Assembly: GCF_032921865.1 (NCBI RefSeq)
Contig: NZ_CP136684.1
Coordinates: 2,391,001-2,455,000, forward strand
Direction of reading: 5' to 3'
DNA: 64,000 nucleotides
Origin: Thalassospira lucentensis
Lineage (GTDB): Bacteria; Pseudomonadota; Alphaproteobacteria; Rhodospirillales; Thalassospiraceae
In this document: positions 1 to 7,597 of the stretch, piece after piece
Layout: every line of letters begins with the position of its first letter
How positions within the stretch are numbered: position 1 is the first letter of the stretch
Position numbers and translations under genes: made by a program
The notes under the pieces: generated by a model
The model's database searches: none
What the model saw: the letters and a program-made list of their open reading frames with translations, nothing else
What the model was told of the DNA's origin: nothing

Positions 1-146
1 TTGCCATTCAGCTTCACCAGACCTTCCTCGATCATGCGTTCGGCATCACGACGCGAACAAACGCCGGAACGCGCAATGCGTTTGGCAATGCGCTCGGGTT
101 TGCTTTCTTCGGTATCTTCTGTCGGGTTCGGGGTCTGGTCGCTCAT
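1..146 (-). CDS. Pseudouridine synthase, RsuA/RluB family (N-terminal fragment)
   Basis: Only the first ~48 codons lie in the window; the gene runs off the left edge. The visible protein starts MSDQTPNPTEDTEE, an acidic leader, and continues into ERIAKRIARSGVCSRRDAER, the first helix of an S4 RNA-binding domain as found at the N-terminus of RsuA/RluB/RluE-type enzymes that make pseudouridine in rRNA. The catalytic domain is outside the window, so the exact subfamily (RluB is the likeliest) is inference. Its ATG overlaps the TGA of the upstream amidotransferase gene (ATGA), so the two are probably translationally coupled. Confidence 0.75.
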   Translation of the reverse strand, partial: MSDQTPNPTEDTEESKPERIAKRIARSGVCSRRDAERMIEEGLVKLNG

Positions 147-865
147 TTGCGGGCCTCGGAAATCAGGGCGTCGAAGATTTTCGCATCGCCCGAACTGATA
201 TGAAATTCGGGATGCCATTGCACCCCAAGACAATAACGATATCCCGGATGTTCAATCCCTTCGATCACGCCATCAGGGGCAAGGGAATTGATGATCACAT
301 CCGGGCCGACCTTATCCACGGCCTGATGATGGGCGGAATTGACCGACAGGCTTTTGACATCGCCAACAATACGCGAAAGCAGGGTATCGGCTTCGACGGT
401 CACATCATGCCCCGGCTCGTTGCGCGGGTTGGGTTGTTCATGCGGCAGGCAGTTTTCAACACTGTCGGGAATATGCTGGATCAATGATCCGCCAAGGATC
501 ACGTTCAGCAATTGTTGCCCGCCGCAAATACCCAGAACCGGCATATTGCGTTTCAGCGCACCTTCGGCCATCGCCCATTCAAACTTGGTGCGGCGGTCTT
601 TGGTCACCACGGTATCATGGCGTTCTTCGGCGCCAAACAGGCTGGGATCGACATCAAATGCGCCACCGGTGACAACAAGCCCGTCAATCAGATCCAGCAG
701 ATCGGGAACCAGTTCAACCTCGTGGGGAAGGGGCATGGGAATGCCGCCCGCCGCCGTGACCGCACCGGCATAGTTTTCACGCAGCGCATACCACGGAAAT
801 TTGGAATAGCCACCGGGTTCCTCGGAATCAAGGGTAATGCCGATGATCGGTTTTCTGGCACTCAT
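143..865 (-). CDS. Class I glutamine amidotransferase-like hydrolase (gamma-glutamyl-GABA hydrolase type, peptidase C26)
   Basis: A 240-residue protein of the PuuD/peptidase C26 type, which hydrolyses gamma-glutamyl amides with a Cys-His-Glu triad. The nucleophile is visible in GICGGQQLLN (Cys114) and the other two residues in VQWHPEF (His218, Glu220). An oxyanion region VVTGGAFDVDP lies near residues 64-73. Length is typical of the family. The substrate is not fixed by sequence: gamma-glutamyl-GABA from putrescine breakdown is the textbook case, but no other puu gene is nearby. The stop codon overlaps the start of the downstream pseudouridine synthase gene. No strong ribosome binding site is seen before the ATG. 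Confidence 0.85.
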   Translation of the reverse strand: MSARKPIIGITLDSEEPGGYSKFPWYALRENYAGAVTAAGGIPMPLPHEVELVPDLLDLIDGLVVTGGAFDVDPSLFGAEERHDTVVTKDRRTKFEWAMAEGALKRNMPVLGICGGQQLLNVILGGSLIQHIPDSVENCLPHEQPNPRNEPGHDVTVEADTLLSRIVGDVKSLSVNSAHHQAVDKVGPDVIINSLAPDGVIEGIEHPGYRYCLGVQWHPEFHISSGDAKIFDALISEARK

Positions 866-1138
866 GATCTGTCAAATCCCGTTGGTGGTGGCAGTTGTTC
901 GCTATGTTTGCTGGCGATGCCATGAATTTGGCCGGAAACTAACCCCGGTGCGTTAGAAGGGCAACGGCAATTCATGCATATGTGCAATCGGCCATGATCT
1001 TATCACCGCTTGACCGATCCTTGCACAGATTGCAATCTCATATCCTTAAAACTCAAGAAAAACAGTCAACAGACAGTGCGATGGGCCGTGTATGATGATG
1101 CTGCGGCCAACTCATTATTCCGGGATGGAAAGCAAATC

Positions 1139-1591
1139 ATGAGCGCAGACAGCTATATGGATATGGCGCTGGAAGAGGCGCGCGCCGCCGCAAGGCGTGG
1201 CGAGGTGCCGGTCGGTGCGGTTCTGGTCGATGCCGACAGTGGCGAGGTGCTGGCGCGTGCCGGTAACCTGACCGAGGAACTCAATGATCCGACGGCCCAT
1301 GCCGAAATCCTTGTGATCCGTGCCGCTGCCGGGGCCAAGGGCGAACCGCGTCTGCCCAATTGCGATTTGTATGTCACGCTTGAACCCTGTCCGATGTGTG
1401 CCGCCGCAATTTCGTTTGCCCGTCTGCGGCGGGTATATTTCGGGGCCTATGACCCTAAAAGCGGTGGCATCGATCATGGTCCGCGGGTATTCGAAAGCAC
1501 AAGCTGCCATCACCGACCGGAAGTTTACGGCGGGATCGGCGAGGTCGAGGCAGGCAAGCTTCTGAAGGAATTCTTTGGGTCGCTGCGCTAA
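1139..1591 (+). CDS. tadA: tRNA-specific adenosine deaminase TadA
   Basis: Deaminates A34 to inosine in tRNA-Arg(ACG), allowing wobble decoding. The 150-residue protein carries the zinc deaminase motifs in order: HAE (His54, proton-shuttling Glu56) and PCPMC (Cys84, Cys87), with the FGAYDPKSGG stretch characteristic of TadA rather than cytidine or guanine deaminases. The reading frame is open for 43 codons upstream, but the family N-terminus begins at the chosen ATG (MSADSYMDMALEEA). The gene stands alone, divergent from the amidotransferase gene and convergent with opgD, with a shared hairpin terminator just downstream. Confidence 0.92.
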   Translation: MSADSYMDMALEEARAAARRGEVPVGAVLVDADSGEVLARAGNLTEELNDPTAHAEILVIRAAAGAKGEPRLPNCDLYVTLEPCPMCAAAISFARLRRVYFGAYDPKSGGIDHGPRVFESTSCHHRPEVYGGIGEVEAGKLLKEFFGSLR

Positions 1592-1609
1592 GGCCCAAGA
1601 TAAAAAGTA

Positions 1610-1636
1610 AAAGGCCCGCCAAAATGACGGGCCTTT
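1610..1636. terminator. Bidirectional hairpin terminator between tadA and opgD
   Basis: Stem AAAGGCCCG (1610-1618) pairs with CGGGCCTTT (1628-1636) across a 9-nt loop. The A/T-rich ends serve both convergent genes; opgD ends at 1641. Confidence 0.7.
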
Positions 1637-1640
1637 GTTC

Positions 1641-3245
1641 TTATTCGCGTGTCTGTCCGCGCAATCCCGGCAGATGCTGATACATCCAGGTTTCGCTAAG
1701 CGGTGCATCGCCGCGTCTCAGATACATCCGTAAATCAACCGGCTCGGTGCCCTCGACTTTAAGGTCAAACGCCGCACGCCAGATACGGGTATCCATGATC
1801 GGCTCGATCTTGGTGCGGACAATTTCTCCGCGCGAGGTTGAAACAATGACTTCCGGGAACTCGCCATAGGCCAAGGTTCCAAGGATTTCACCTTCGAACT
1901 CGACCGAGAATTTCAGTTCATCCTTCGGACGGACCGTGCCGGGATTGCCGCCGCGCCCCATGCGGGTGGCGGTAACATGGGCAAGCTTGTCCATCGGGAA
2001 CGGGTTATGGGCCTGCCAATACAGGCGATAACGGAACTGATAGCTATTGCCCGCCTTGGCAGGAGCATTCGGTACCCAGAAAGCGCCGATATTGTCGTGA
2101 ATTTCGTCATCTGTCGGGATTTCGACAAGCTGCACGGCACCGTCTTCCCACGCGCCAAGCGGTTCGACCCACAGGCTGGGGCGGCGGTGATAACGCACAC
2201 CGTCAAGATAATGGCTGACTTCGCGATCCCGCTGCATAAGTCCAAACCCGCGCGGGTTTTTATCGCCAAATGCCGATGTACGGATGACTTCCGGGTTGTT
2301 CAGCTGACGCCAGATGCGTTCGCCATTCCCGGTCCAAAGCTCCAGCCCGTCACTGTCATGGACTTCCGGGCGCCAGTCAAAGCGGAACGATTTGTTCTGT
2401 TCGGAATACCAGAACATGCTGGTCAGCGGGGCGATGCCAAGGCGTTCGATATCCTTGCGCAGGAACAGGTGTTTTTCGACATCCATCGTCACACCTTCGC
2501 CGCGCGTCAGATAGAACCGGTAGGCACCCGTGATGCTGGGACCATCGAGCAGGGCATAGACCGTGACCGGGGCGTTGGCCGATTTCGCAGGCTCAATATA
2601 AAATTCGCGGAAATCGGGGAATTCTTCGGGCTGCGACGTTGCCGTATTGACGACAATACCGCGCGCCGACAGGCCATATTGGCCTTCATCGCCAATCGCA
2701 CGGAAATAGGACGCGCCAAGAAACGCCGCCCAGTCCTGGGTCTTCCAGTCATCACGTTCGACATTTTCATGCAGACGGAAACCGGCAAAGCCACTGTTTT
2801 CCGAAAGTTTGCGCGCGATGCTGTCTTCGGGCATGTCGAAATAGTCGGGCGTATAAACCACTTCGCGCGATTTGCCACCGTCAACCAGATGCATATGCAC
2901 CGGTTTGGCGAAATACATGCCAAGATGGAAGAAGGTCAGCGGGTAGGTGCCCGAACCATCGGCGTATGGTGAAAATTCGCGCTTGTAATGCAGCTTGCCA
3001 TGAATGTCGTAATCGATCTTGCCGACAATTTCGGGATCGGGGGCGACAGGCGGCTCATAAGGCGATTTTGCCATGGCTTCGGCGCGTTTGATCAGGGCGT
3101 CAAAGCTGAAGCTTTGCGGTTCGCCAAGATCAAGTTTTTCGTTGGCCGCCGATGCGCCATTGACCAGCGACATACCCGGCAGGATCAGCCCGGCAGCGGC
3201 CATGGATTTCAGAAATCGTCTGCGTTCCACAGAAGTCGTCATCAA
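1641..3245 (-). CDS. opgD: Glucan biosynthesis protein D (OpgD/MdoD), Tat-exported
   Basis: A 534-residue periplasmic protein of the OpgG/OpgD family that shapes osmoregulated periplasmic glucans. The N-terminus has a twin-arginine signal (RRRFLKSMAAAG) and an Ala-x-Ala type cleavage region near residue 34, which separates OpgD (Tat) from OpgG (Sec). The mature part begins FSFDALIKRAEAMAKSPYEPP and keeps the family's core (GQYGLSARGIVVNTA, GDKNPRGFGLMQRDR, YHRRPSLWVEPLG, DEIHDNIGAFWVP). Full length for the family. No opgH or opgC is adjacent, so this copy is a stand-alone gene. It is convergent with tadA and divergent from the cyclase gene. Confidence 0.9.
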   Translation of the reverse strand: MMTTSVERRRFLKSMAAAGLILPGMSLVNGASAANEKLDLGEPQSFSFDALIKRAEAMAKSPYEPPVAPDPEIVGKIDYDIHGKLHYKREFSPYADGSGTYPLTFFHLGMYFAKPVHMHLVDGGKSREVVYTPDYFDMPEDSIARKLSENSGFAGFRLHENVERDDWKTQDWAAFLGASYFRAIGDEGQYGLSARGIVVNTATSQPEEFPDFREFYIEPAKSANAPVTVYALLDGPSITGAYRFYLTRGEGVTMDVEKHLFLRKDIERLGIAPLTSMFWYSEQNKSFRFDWRPEVHDSDGLELWTGNGERIWRQLNNPEVIRTSAFGDKNPRGFGLMQRDREVSHYLDGVRYHRRPSLWVEPLGAWEDGAVQLVEIPTDDEIHDNIGAFWVPNAPAKAGNSYQFRYRLYWQAHNPFPMDKLAHVTATRMGRGGNPGTVRPKDELKFSVEFEGEILGTLAYGEFPEVIVSTSRGEIVRTKIEPIMDTRIWRAAFDLKVEGTEPVDLRMYLRRGDAPLSETWMYQHLPGLRGQTRE

Positions 3246-3428
3246 TCAGGTCCCGTTAATTTAAGATGTCCGGAACTATACCGGACAGTGTGGACGTAAT
3301 CGGGATAAAACATGGCGAATTCAAGATCGTAATATCTGCATTTTTCGCATAGCGGTATGTTCGATGTCTGCCTAAATAAACTTGCAATCATTAAAATGGC
3401 GGGGTCGCCATCGCAGAAAGGCATGTTC

Positions 3429-4790
3429 ATGCAGCAAACTGTTATTGGAAAATCTGAGCAGGCCGCCATTTTCCACGAGGCAGAACAGAAAGGCCTTCGT
3501 CTGGCGATCAAGGGGCGTCTGGTCGCGCTGATCCTGATGGGGGTCTGGCTTGTGGCGTCGCGGTCGGGCGACCCGTTACGTGCCATTGAATATCTGATTG
3601 CACTTGGTGTCTTTGCCGGGTTTGGCATTATCCATTACCGGATTATCGGATCATCCTATGATCGGAACTGGATCAAGTATCTGTTCATTGCGCTTGATAT
3701 TGGCTTCCTGTCTCTTCTGATTGCGACGCAGCCGGTGTTTGATAATGTCGATCTGCCCCAGGCGGTGATTTTCCGCACACCGATCTTCCCGTTTTATTTC
3801 ATCATTCTTGGTGTTGCCGCATTCAGCTTTTCACCGGGGCTTGTTTTATGGGCCGGTATTTGCGGTGCCGCCGGATGGCTTGGCGCGTTCCTTTATGCCA
3901 TCCGCGATATGACGCAAACCTATGACTGGCAGGATATTGGTACATCGCCCGATACCCAAACCTTTGTGACCTATTTCTTTAGCCCCGATTTTATCGGCGC
4001 CTGGAGCCGCGTACAGGAAGCCTTGGCACTGGTTATTGTTGCCATCCTGATTGGTCTGGTGATGTGGCGGGCGCGCCATACGGTCCACCGCCAGATTGAG
4101 GCAGAGCAGGAACGCAGCGCCATTTCCGATATTTTCGGACAATATGTGCCGCCCGCCGTGGCCGAGGTGCTGATTTCCAAACGCGGGACACTGTCCCCGA
4201 TTGAGCGTGAGGCAACCATCCTGTTTGCGGACGTGGCCGATTTCACCAAGCTTACAGAAACCATCGGGCCAAAAGGAATTGTCGAAGTCCTGAATGCCTA
4301 TTTCGATGCGGTGTCACAGATCATCACCCGTCATCATGGCGTGATTACGCAGTTTCAGGGTGATGCCGTTCTGGCGACATTCAATGTCCCGGTCGAGGAT
4401 GACGACCATGCCGGATGTGCCATCCGGGCCGCACGCGAGATCAATGATCTTGTTCATCAGCGTGATTTTGCCGGTATTCACATTCAAACCCGGATTGGTA
4501 TTTGTACTGGAACGGTGATCGCTGGAAGTGTCGGTGGTGGTGGGCGCCAAAGCTATACCGTGCATGGTGATACGGTGAACCTTGCTGCAAGGCTCGAAGT
4601 CATGAACAAGGAACTCGGGACCGATGTTCTGATTTCGGGGACAACGACGAAGTATCTTGCTGCGGATGATTTTCGCAAGATCGGGCAAATGGACGTGCGC
4701 GGGCTTTCCGAACCGATTGATCTGTTCACCTTTGCAGCCGCTGGCGAATTGAATGTTCCGACCGACAATGTGCCCGCGACGGCAAGCTGA
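3429..4790 (+). CDS. Membrane class III adenylate/guanylate cyclase
   Basis: A 453-residue protein with about six hydrophobic segments (residues ~30-45, 52-72, 82-102, 117-155 as two, 196-213) followed by a cytoplasmic class III cyclase domain (~265-430). Metal-binding Asp268 (FADVADFT) and Asp312 (GDAVLATF) are present, as are the transition-state residues in GDTVNLAARLE (Asn384, Arg388). The purine-selecting pair is unusual: Gln308 sits where adenylate cyclases carry Lys, and Thr377 (YTVHGD) where they carry Asp or Thr. ATG 3429 follows GAAAGG at a good distance; an in-frame ATG six bases upstream is too close to that site. Product could be cAMP or cGMP. A strong hairpin follows the gene. 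Confidence 0.85.
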   Translation: MQQTVIGKSEQAAIFHEAEQKGLRLAIKGRLVALILMGVWLVASRSGDPLRAIEYLIALGVFAGFGIIHYRIIGSSYDRNWIKYLFIALDIGFLSLLIATQPVFDNVDLPQAVIFRTPIFPFYFIILGVAAFSFSPGLVLWAGICGAAGWLGAFLYAIRDMTQTYDWQDIGTSPDTQTFVTYFFSPDFIGAWSRVQEALALVIVAILIGLVMWRARHTVHRQIEAEQERSAISDIFGQYVPPAVAEVLISKRGTLSPIEREATILFADVADFTKLTETIGPKGIVEVLNAYFDAVSQIITRHHGVITQFQGDAVLATFNVPVEDDDHAGCAIRAAREINDLVHQRDFAGIHIQTRIGICTGTVIAGSVGGGGRQSYTVHGDTVNLAARLEVMNKELGTDVLISGTTTKYLAADDFRKIGQMDVRGLSEPIDLFTFAAAGELNVPTDNVPATAS

Positions 4791-4817
4791 TCATCGTTAA
4801 AGATTTCACTCATGAAA

Positions 4818-4848
4818 AAGGAACGGCATCCATCGGATGCCGTTCCTT
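4818..4848. terminator. Strong hairpin terminator after the cyclase gene
   Basis: A perfect 14-bp stem (4818-4831 with 4835-4848) closes a 3-nt loop. A run of five A precedes it on the plus strand, giving a T-run for minus-strand transcripts, so it best terminates the convergent minus-strand gene and probably also the cyclase transcript. Confidence 0.75.
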
Positions 4849-4901
4849 GCGGGTTCTGCATCGGAGTTAACCGGTGCAGTGGGGCTCTGAAATCAGAATA
4901 T

Positions 4902-5249
4902 CTATTGCAGCGGCTGGCGATACATAACCATTCCGGCGTGATACAGAACGCCATCTTCGAAATAGCCATCTGCGGTGAAGCCGGTATCATCCCAGTAATC
5001 GATGTGATTGCCTGAAATTTCGTAACGTCCCTGATAGGCGGACTGACGATTGCCGCGCGCCTCGTCATAACGCCCATTGGCCAGCAATTCCTGACGGATG
5101 TTACCGTCTGCCGTGACCCACATGCCGACATAGGGATGCGGATCGTTCGACGCGGTTCCGGACATGACGGTATCCTCCTGTGCGGTGGCTGTGCTGGAAA
5201 ACAGCATCAGAAGACTGGTGATAGAAGACGCAAACATATGACGTGCCAT
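4902..5249 (-). CDS. Secreted Atu4866-domain protein
   Basis: A 115-residue protein with a Sec signal peptide (hydrophobic SLLMLFSSTATAQ, cleavage near residue 23). The rest is a small single domain: PYVGMWVTADGNIRQEL, GRYDEARGNRQSAYQGRY, IDYWDDTGFTADGYFEDG. I recognise this as the Atu4866 family named after an Agrobacterium protein, a compact beta-barrel-like domain of unknown biochemical role often found beside oxidoreductases. Here it lies 24 bp downstream of an SDR gene on the same strand, so the two may be cotranscribed. A purine-rich ribosome binding site (GGAGG) precedes the ATG. Confidence 0.8.
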   Translation of the reverse strand: MARHMFASSITSLLMLFSSTATAQEDTVMSGTASNDPHPYVGMWVTADGNIRQELLANGRYDEARGNRQSAYQGRYEISGNHIDYWDDTGFTADGYFEDGVLYHAGMVMYRQPLQ

Positions 5250-5273
5250 GCGGGCCTCCTTGGGCGGTACGGA

Positions 5274-6020
5274 TCAATATGCCGATGCCGTCGGGCGTAC
5301 GATGATCTCGTTGATATCGACGCTGTCGGGCTGGGCGATTGCATAAAGGACAGACCATGCAATCGAAATCGGACTAAGGGCGGTTTTGCGTAGTTCGCCG
5401 AGGAACCCCTTGGCGCTGTCATCGGTAATATCGTTGCCAAGTTCGGTTTCGGTAACACCCGGCGAAACCATGGTAACGCGGATATCCCGGCTTTCCTGAC
5501 GCAGGCCGTCTGAAATGGCCCAGACGGCGTATTTGGTGGCGCAATAAACCGCGGCGGTCGGCGATACCAGATGCGCCCCGATCGATGCGGTGTTGATGAT
5601 ATGACCACCGCCCTGTTCCTTGAACAATGGCAGGGTGGCGGCAATACCGTTCAGAACGCCACGGATATTGACGTCGATCATCTTGTTCCACTCGTCGATT
5701 TTCAGTTCGGCAAGTGGCGACAGGGGCATGACGCCCGCATTGTTAAACATCACATCAACGCGGCCATAGGTGTTTTTGGCGAAATAGACCAGTGCTTCGA
5801 CATCGTCGGCATCGGTGACATCAACCGCGCGGCATGTGGCGGTGCCGCCTTCGGCTTCGATCTCGGCGACGATGGAATGGAGTTTGGCCGTGCGGCGGGC
5901 GGCCAGAACGACCTTTGCACCATTTTCAGCCAGAAGTTTTGCCGTGGCTTCGCCAATCCCGCTGCTGGCACCGGTGATAACGACGACCTTGTTTTCAACA
6001 TTGCTGGACATAAGCGACAT
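5274..6020 (-). CDS. SDR family NAD(P)-dependent oxidoreductase
   Basis: A 248-residue classical short-chain dehydrogenase. The cofactor motif TGASSGIG (residues ~16-23), NNAG, the catalytic Ser/Tyr/Lys set (NTASIGA, YCATKYAV) and PG after the active site are all present. The Arg-rich turn AARR after beta-2 suggests NADP(H). GGAGGA sits five to six bases before the ATG. The substrate cannot be told from sequence. Divergent from an AraC regulator over a 168-bp gap, and followed by the Atu4866 protein, so it is likely the AraC target. Confidence 0.88.
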   Translation of the reverse strand: MSLMSSNVENKVVVITGASSGIGEATAKLLAENGAKVVLAARRTAKLHSIVAEIEAEGGTATCRAVDVTDADDVEALVYFAKNTYGRVDVMFNNAGVMPLSPLAELKIDEWNKMIDVNIRGVLNGIAATLPLFKEQGGGHIINTASIGAHLVSPTAAVYCATKYAVWAISDGLRQESRDIRVTMVSPGVTETELGNDITDDSAKGFLGELRKTALSPISIAWSVLYAIAQPDSVDINEIIVRPTASAY

Positions 6021-6188
6021 GACATCCTCCGTGTTTGGTTGATGGCGCTCAATGTGAGTGCAAACAGCAATTTGATGAATACACAGAACTCTTGATCAAT
6101 TGCCTGATCCTCCGAACGGTACGAAAACCGCTTTTCAGTACAGTCCGGATCGGTATAGTTCATATTAGAGAAACAAAGGAGTTTGGTG

Positions 6189-7106
6189 ATGTCTGTATTC
6201 GAAGAGATGTCTGAACTGATTGACAAATACTGCGAAGGAGAAGGCGTTGCCCAGACGCCGGTGAGTGCGATGCACCTGTATCGCGCGACCGGGCCATCGA
6301 TGAAAGTCCCGACAATCTATAAGCCATGCCTTTGTATTATCGCGTCAGGTGCTAAAGAGGTCACTCTGGGCGAGGCGGTTTTCAGTTACGCGCCCGGAAA
6401 GTATCTGGTGGCGTCGGTTGACCTGCCCATTGTCGGGTGTGTGACAAATGCCAGTGCAGCCCTTCCGTATCGCAGTTTGTCGATTGAACTTGACGGCCAG
6501 ATGCTAAGTGACCTTGTAACCCAGATCGATCTTCAGATCGGATCCGCATCCGAAAGCGATTGCGGGCTTCATGTCGATGATGCCAGCGATACCTTGCTGG
6601 ACGCCGTGATGCGCCTGTTGAGCCTGTGCGATCAGAAAGACGATATTTCGGTGATGGCGCCGATGCTTCTGCGCGAAGTGCATTATCGCCTGTTGCGCGG
6701 CCTTCAGGGGGCCCGGATTGCACAAATCGGAATGGGCGGCAGCAACATGCAGCGCATTTCCAAGATCATCCGTCTGATGAAGGACGATTTTGCAGCACCA
6801 CTGCGGGTCGATGATCTTGCTGCACAGGCAAATATGAGCCCGTCCTCCTTCCATCATCATTTCAAGCAGGTAACATCCATGAGCCCGCTTCAGTATCAGA
6901 AACGCCTTCGCCTGACGATGGCGCGCCAGATGATGCTGACGGAAATGAAGGATGCGGCGACCGCGGCCTATGAAGTCGGATATGAAAGCGCATCACAGTT
7001 CAGTCGCGAATATGCCCGCATGTTTGGCGCACCGCCCATGCGTGATGTATCGGCCATCCTTGGACGACTGGGCGGGGATGGTACGGCGGCAGCGAACGCC
7101 TATTAG
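6189..7106 (+). CDS. AraC family transcriptional regulator (AraC_N type)
   Basis: A 305-residue regulator. The N-terminal ~190 residues match the AraC_N cupin-like sensing domain (VAQTPVSAMHLYRATGPS, YKPCLCIIASGAKEVTLGE, PYRSLSIELD). The C-terminal ~100 residues hold two helix-turn-helix units (LRVDDLAAQANMSPSSFHHH and AAYEVGYESASQFSREYARM). AAAGGAG lies eight bases before the ATG. Regulators of this subgroup usually sit next to and activate a short-chain dehydrogenase or aldehyde-type enzyme; here the divergent SDR gene fits. The effector is unknown. Confidence 0.9.
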   Translation: MSVFEEMSELIDKYCEGEGVAQTPVSAMHLYRATGPSMKVPTIYKPCLCIIASGAKEVTLGEAVFSYAPGKYLVASVDLPIVGCVTNASAALPYRSLSIELDGQMLSDLVTQIDLQIGSASESDCGLHVDDASDTLLDAVMRLLSLCDQKDDISVMAPMLLREVHYRLLRGLQGARIAQIGMGGSNMQRISKIIRLMKDDFAAPLRVDDLAAQANMSPSSFHHHFKQVTSMSPLQYQKRLRLTMARQMMLTEMKDAATAAYEVGYESASQFSREYARMFGAPPMRDVSAILGRLGGDGTAAANAY

Positions 7107-7175
7107 GAAACCAGGTCCTGACCCTTGATGATTGCGACCGGTTTGCAATTCTCTTGACGGGTCTGTGTGACTATG

Positions 7176-7193
7176 TGACATCAATTGATGTCA
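7176..7193. repeat. Perfect 18-bp palindrome at the 5' edge of the B12 riboswitch
   Basis: TGACATCAATTGATGTCA reads the same on both strands. Its right half contains the 5' strand of riboswitch helix P1 (7188-7194). As DNA it could be an operator for the riboswitch transcript; as RNA it could form a hairpin that competes with P1 if transcription starts upstream of 7176. Confidence 0.75.
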
Positions 7194-7359
7194 GTATCCG
7201 ACAAGGATAAAGGGAATTCGAAGCCGTTCGTCTGGACGGTTAACCGAAGCTGCCCCCGCAACTGTAGGCGGTGAGTGTTTTTCTTCTGAAAGCCACTGGG
7301 ATATTTCCCGGGAAGGCAGAAAAGCACAGCGACCCGCGAGCCAGGAGACCTGCTGACAT
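7188..7359 (+). ncRNA. Cobalamin (B12) riboswitch
   Basis: The core of the cobalamin aptamer is clear: GCTGCCCCCGCAACTGTA (7250-7267), AAGCCACTGGG, GGGAAGG, GCGACCCGCGAGCC and the B12 box GCCAGGAGACCTGC near 7340-7353. Closing helix P1 is visible as ATGTCAG (7188-7194) with CTGACAT (7353-7359). It lies upstream of the btuFCD-like operon and should lower its expression when cobalamin is plentiful. A GC-rich element CCGGG/CCCGG immediately before the GGAGG at 7388 could couple ligand binding to access of that ribosome binding site. Confidence 0.93.
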
Positions 7360-7402
7360 GACGACGACGGACCGGGCGGGGTGCCCCGGAGGATGTCGGT
7401 AC

Positions 7403-7495
7403 ATGTCACCGTCTCACGCAGGTTGCAATGCGTTATGCCTGCTTTCGGGTTCTGACATTTCCCGCCATTTTTCAGCACCTTTGCCAGTCTCTTGA
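7403..7495 (+). CDS. Possible 30-residue leader peptide in the B12 riboswitch transcript
   Basis: An ATG ten bases after GGAGG (7388-7392), right at the 3' side of the riboswitch, opens a 30-codon frame MSPSHAGCNALCLLSGSDIS followed by RHFSAPLPVS. It has three Cys codons early on. The Shine-Dalgarno is the best one in the leader and is flanked by a GC-rich inverted repeat. No family is recognised. It may be a regulatory leader peptide or a chance frame; the real transporter start is ~100 bases downstream. Confidence 0.3.
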   Translation: MSPSHAGCNALCLLSGSDISRHFSAPLPVS

Positions 7496-7509
7496 CCATA
7501 GTAACTTTG

Positions 7510-7531
7510 ATGTTATGTTATAACATAACAT
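7510..7531. promoter_or_regulatory. 22-bp perfect AT-rich palindrome upstream of btuF (candidate operator)
   Basis: The segment from ATGTTATGTTA to its exact reverse complement is perfectly palindromic over 22 bp and built from overlapping TGTTAT/ATAACA half-sites. It covers the likely -10 of a weak promoter (TTGACC at 7492-7497, TATGTT at 7514-7519, spacer 16). Such a site would add repressor control independent of the riboswitch. The half-sites recall Fur-family (Zur-type) operators but with different spacing, so the regulator is not identified. Confidence 0.5.
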
Positions 7532-7597
7532 TTATTGGTTTGATATGCCTGATCGGGAATGAAATTCCGGATCGGTATATCCATGAAAGGACGCAAA

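Noticed and set aside
1115..1708. 197-codon minus-strand frame opposite tadA
   Set aside because: It runs antisense across tadA and the terminator and shows no family features.
7271..7402. Upstream extension of the short leader ORF into the riboswitch
   Set aside because: The extension is riboswitch sequence; only the part after GGAGG is a plausible peptide.
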